Source of the DNA: Acidobacteriaceae bacterium
GTDB taxonomy: Bacteria; Acidobacteriota; Terriglobia; Terriglobales; Acidobacteriaceae
Length of the DNA: 34,892 nt
Assembly: GCA_003170825.1 (NCBI GenBank)
Contig: PMYL01000020.1
Coordinates: 1 to 34,892 of the forward strand
Direction: 5' to 3'
The notes under the pieces were generated by a model. It worked only from the letters and a program-made list of their open reading frames with translations, did no database searches and was not told the DNA's origin. The stretch's first letter is position 1. Each line of letters starts with the position of its first letter. Of the stretch, positions 32,059 through 34,892 are shown one piece after another. Position numbers and translations under genes: made by a program.

Positions 32059-34407
32059 ATGAAGAGGCTGATTCCAGCTTTCGCGATCGTTCTCGGATGC
32101 GCCTCCGCTGCCTGGGCCGCGGCGCCCGCCACACTCACCACCCTGAGCGCCATCCACGCCTTGACAAATGTCGAAGCCCACCAGGCAATTCCCGTCGTCT
32201 TCGAAGCCACCGTCACCTACTTCCGCGGGTATGCGCGGACGTTGTTTGTGCAGGATGGAGATGCGGCCATTTTTGTGCTGGTTTCCCTGGACGCCAAACT
32301 GACGCCCGGTGATCGCGTGCTGGTGCGGGGAACGACGCGGGACAGCTTCCACCCCATCGTGATCAGCAACAGCGTGACCCTGCTTCAGCATGGCGCCCTG
32401 CCCAAATCCGTGCCCGCCAGCTACAACGAGCTGATTCGCGCCCAGCACGACGGTATGTTGGTCACTGTGCATGCCGTGGTCCGCTCCGCCGATCTTAGGG
32501 GGAGTTCGGATACGCGCAGCATCTACCTGCAGATGCTTACGGACGGCGGCTATATCGACGCGGATGTGTTGAGCGGCGATGCGAGCGTGCTCAAAGACCT
32601 GTTGGATGCCGAAGTGGAAGTCACCGGGGCTGCCGCAGGAAACTTCGACAACAAGATGCAACAGACCGGAGTCCTGCTCCATGTTTCCTCAATGGCCGAC
32701 GTGAAGATTCTCAAGCCCGCCGGCTCCAGTCCCTGGTCCCTCCCGGTCACGCCCATGGACACAATAGTCGCCGGCTACCGGATGCGCGATCTCACGGCCA
32801 GAATCCGGGTTCATGGAACCATCACCTATTACCAGCCCGGCGTGGCCGTTGTGCTGCAGGACGGCGCCAAGAGCCTGTGGATCGCGACCCAGACCCGCAG
32901 CCCCCTCACCATCGGCGACCTGGCCGACGCAACCGGCTTTCCCGATGTCCACGACGGCTTTCTGAACCTGGCGCGCGGCGAAATCCAGGATAGCCGCCTG
33001 CAGGCGCCCATCGTGCCGCTGTCGGCTACCTGGCAGAGCCTCACTTTGAACGGCAACACATATATTGGGCACATCTACGATCTGGTCTCCATCGAAGGAC
33101 AAGTAATGACGGAGGCCCGGGAAGCCTCGCGGGACGAGTATGTCCTGTCCTCCGATGGCCACCTGTTCACCGCGATTTACTACCACTCGGACCAGACCAG
33201 CCTGATTCCGCTTCCGCCCATGAAGCAGATTCCTTTAGGCGCCACGGTTCGTGTCTCCGGCATCTGCATCCTCGAGAATTCCGATCCATTCAACGGTCCG
33301 GTGCCCTTCAATATCCTGCTGCGTTCCTACGACGATATTGCGGTTGTCTCCAGGCCCTCGTGGCTCAACATTCGCAACCTGATGCTCATCGTCAGCCTTC
33401 TGCTGCTGGTGGTGATTGCGGTGGGTGCATGGGGCGCAACGCTGAACAGGAAAGTGCGCACCCAGACCGCCGCCCTGGCTGCCCGCATTGAAGCCGAGGC
33501 CGCCTTCGTGCGGCGGATGGCCCAACTCGAGCAGCGCCGCAGCCTCATCCTCGAGGACATCAACGGATCCCGGCCCCTGGCTGAGATTCTCGAAGAAATT
33601 ACGGAATTGGTTTCCTTCCGCCTGGAGGGCGTTTGCTGCTGGTGCGAAGTCACCGATGGAGCACGGCTGGGAAATTACCCGCCGGCGCAGGAATCCCTGC
33701 GCGTCGTTAGCGAACAGATTCCCGCTCGCGCCGGCTCGCCGCTGGGCGTCCTCTTTGCCGGGTTCGAGCCGGGAACCCATCCGGCCGCCGCGGAGACTGA
33801 GGCGCTTTCTGTCGGCGCGCGCCTCGCCACCCTGGCCATCGAGACCCGCCGGCTCTACTCCGACCTACTCCACCGCTCGGACTTCGACCTGCTCACAGAC
33901 GTGCACAACCGCTTCTCCCTGGACAAGCAGTTGGAAGCCCTCATCGAAGAAGCCCGCCAAAAAGCCGGCATCTTCGGGCTGATCTACATCGACCTCGATG
34001 AGTTCAAACAGGTGAACGACCTCTATGGCCACCAGGTCGGAGACCTTTATCTGCAGGAAGTGGCGCTGCGCGTGAAGCGCCAACTGCGCAACGTCGACAT
34101 GCTGGCCCGGCTGGGCGGCGACGAATTTGCCGTCCTGGTCCCGGTGGTGCGAAACCGCGCCGCCGCCGAGGAGATCGCCCAGCGGCTCGAGCGCAGCTTC
34201 GACGAGCCCTTTGCCATAGAGGGATTTGTCCTGCACGGTTCGGCGAGCGTGGGCGTCGCCCTCTACCCGCAGGATGCCGTCACCAAAGATAGCCTTCTGA
34301 GCTTCGCCGACGCCGCTATGTACGTGGCAAAAAACACCAAACGCCAAATCGGGCAAGTCCCGGCCGGCAACCAAAACCCCGAACTTACCCCCAAAAACCA
34401 AACATAA
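32059..34407 (+). CDS. Diguanylate cyclase with periplasmic OB-like sensor and GAF-like region
   Basis: The product has 782 residues. A signal peptide (MKRLIPAFAIVLGCASAAWA) exports about 410 residues containing what look like four OB-fold-like strands-and-turn repeats, each with a V-x-G-x-V or similar start: VVFEATVTYFRGYARTLFVQ, VTVHAVVRSADL, IRVHGTITYYQ, VSIEGQVMTE. A membrane helix (about 438-460) and a short coiled coil lead to a GAF-like region (about 500-610) and a GGDEF domain. The active loop LGGDEFAV is at 685-692 and the inhibitory I-site R677-x-x-D680 lies five residues before it, so it should make cyclic-di-GMP and be product-inhibited. The ligand sensed outside is unknown. Its N-terminal 101 residues are about 80% identical to the next gene. 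Confidence 0.92.
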   Translation: MKRLIPAFAIVLGCASAAWAAAPATLTTLSAIHALTNVEAHQAIPVVFEATVTYFRGYARTLFVQDGDAAIFVLVSLDAKLTPGDRVLVRGTTRDSFHPIVISNSVTLLQHGALPKSVPASYNELIRAQHDGMLVTVHAVVRSADLRGSSDTRSIYLQMLTDGGYIDADVLSGDASVLKDLLDAEVEVTGAAAGNFDNKMQQTGVLLHVSSMADVKILKPAGSSPWSLPVTPMDTIVAGYRMRDLTARIRVHGTITYYQPGVAVVLQDGAKSLWIATQTRSPLTIGDLADATGFPDVHDGFLNLARGEIQDSRLQAPIVPLSATWQSLTLNGNTYIGHIYDLVSIEGQVMTEAREASRDEYVLSSDGHLFTAIYYHSDQTSLIPLPPMKQIPLGATVRVSGICILENSDPFNGPVPFNILLRSYDDIAVVSRPSWLNIRNLMLIVSLLLLVVIAVGAWGATLNRKVRTQTAALAARIEAEAAFVRRMAQLEQRRSLILEDINGSRPLAEILEEITELVSFRLEGVCCWCEVTDGARLGNYPPAQESLRVVSEQIPARAGSPLGVLFAGFEPGTHPAAAETEALSVGARLATLAIETRRLYSDLLHRSDFDLLTDVHNRFSLDKQLEALIEEARQKAGIFGLIYIDLDEFKQVNDLYGHQVGDLYLQEVALRVKRQLRNVDMLARLGGDEFAVLVPVVRNRAAAEEIAQRLERSFDEPFAIEGFVLHGSASVGVALYPQDAVTKDSLLSFADAAMYVAKNTKRQIGQVPAGNQNPELTPKNQT

Positions 34408-34587
34408 GAAACGGCCACGCTTGGCGCTCCTTGCCCACTCCATGACGGCTGGAACCGATATTCGGCCAGACACCGCACCCCAAAAGAGAGTAAACTTCTG
34501 CTTCACGCGGAGTTGATTCCATTGGCCAGCCCTGTCGATAAGAACTTTCAGGGGCCAGACAACACCAGATACGACCGGATTTTCCCG

Positions 34588-34892
34588 ATGAAGAGACTGA
34601 TTCCCGTATTCGTGATCGTTCTCGGCTGGGCTTCCGCTGCCTGGGCCGCGGCGCCCGCCACGCTCACCACTCTGAGCGCCATCCATGCCCTCACCAACGC
34701 CGAGGCCAGTCATGCGCTGCCTGTAGCCTTCGAGGCCACGGTTACTTACTTCCGCGGCTACACACGAGAACTGTTTGTGCAGGACGGCGACGCGGCCATT
34801 TATGTGTTTCTCACCAAGGACACCAAGCTGGCGCCCGGTGATCGCGTTCTGGTGCGGGGAACCACGCAAGCGAGCTTCCGCCCCCTCGTGGA
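34588..34892 (+). CDS. Tandem paralogue of the GGDEF sensor gene (3' truncated by window edge)
   Basis: The 101 visible residues start MKRLIPVFVIVLGWASAAWA and then APATLTTLSAIHALTNAEAS, closely following the preceding gene, with about 21 differences. Changes fall mainly in the signal peptide and in the exported strand after DGDAAI (here IYVFLTKDTKL), so the sensed surface may differ. The stop and any GGDEF domain lie beyond the window. Whether the output domain is intact cannot be judged. Confidence 0.85.
   Translation, partial: MKRLIPVFVIVLGWASAAWAAAPATLTTLSAIHALTNAEASHALPVAFEATVTYFRGYTRELFVQDGDAAIYVFLTKDTKLAPGDRVLVRGTTQASFRPLV

Overview
The window is GC-rich bacterial chromosome with strongly C-ending codons, most likely from Acidobacteriota (class Terriglobia, Acidobacteriaceae-like). 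This rests on a secreted VWFA protein of the type typical of that phylum, on dispersed hairpin repeats of the kinds common in those genomes, on many secreted proteins with carboxypeptidase-regulatory, IPT/TIG or Ig-like domains, and on several conserved but unnamed short proteins. No rRNA, tRNA, CRISPR array, prophage or complete insertion sequence was recognised.

Layout. 1-2032: the 3' end of ffh (signal recognition particle), an unnamed protein and a thioredoxin-fold peroxiredoxin-like protein in a tight run. 2180-4897: a coupled YggS/DUF167 pair, a small DUF486 membrane protein, thioredoxin reductase and a 66-residue unknown. 5116-9547: a 990-residue secreted multidomain protein that looks like a catalytically dead matrixin, then a type II NADH dehydrogenase. 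9727-12390: seryl-tRNA synthetase, a membrane-anchored unknown and a LolA-like periplasmic protein. 12449-17562: a GT39-type membrane glycosyltransferase divergent from a 1180-residue GH18 / polysaccharide-deacetylase / GT2 fusion, which carries the synthesis, deacetylation and possible cleavage modules of a PNAG-like exopolysaccharide on one chain. 17687-18249: a ParD/ParE-type toxin-antitoxin pair. 18347-22038: the VWFA protein, a secreted M20 peptidase and a secreted two-domain VOC protein. 22164-24276: gatB, then convergent genes for a secreted regulatory-like domain and a LysW-like zinc ribbon. 24580-28890: a rhomboid-fold protein lacking its catalytic residues, fabD, two unknowns and ddl. 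29201-31746: a membrane spermidine-synthase-like protein with atypical codon use and an internally deleted arginase pseudogene. 32059-34892: two tandem paralogues, the first complete and the second cut by the window end; the first is a periplasmic-sensor diguanylate cyclase.

The most unusual signal is a set of short perfect palindromes. Several families lie between genes, and three copies lie in frame inside coding sequences: the essential genes gatB and ddl, and the GT39 gene. Copies of the same family differ by base changes that are compensated in the opposite arm, so the hairpin is conserved rather than the sequence. A second theme is loss of catalytic residues on an intact fold: the matrixin-like and rhomboid-like proteins lack every catalytic residue that could be checked. 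No complete new defence or mobile system was found. The in-frame palindromes and the one-chain polysaccharide machine are the best candidates for follow-up.
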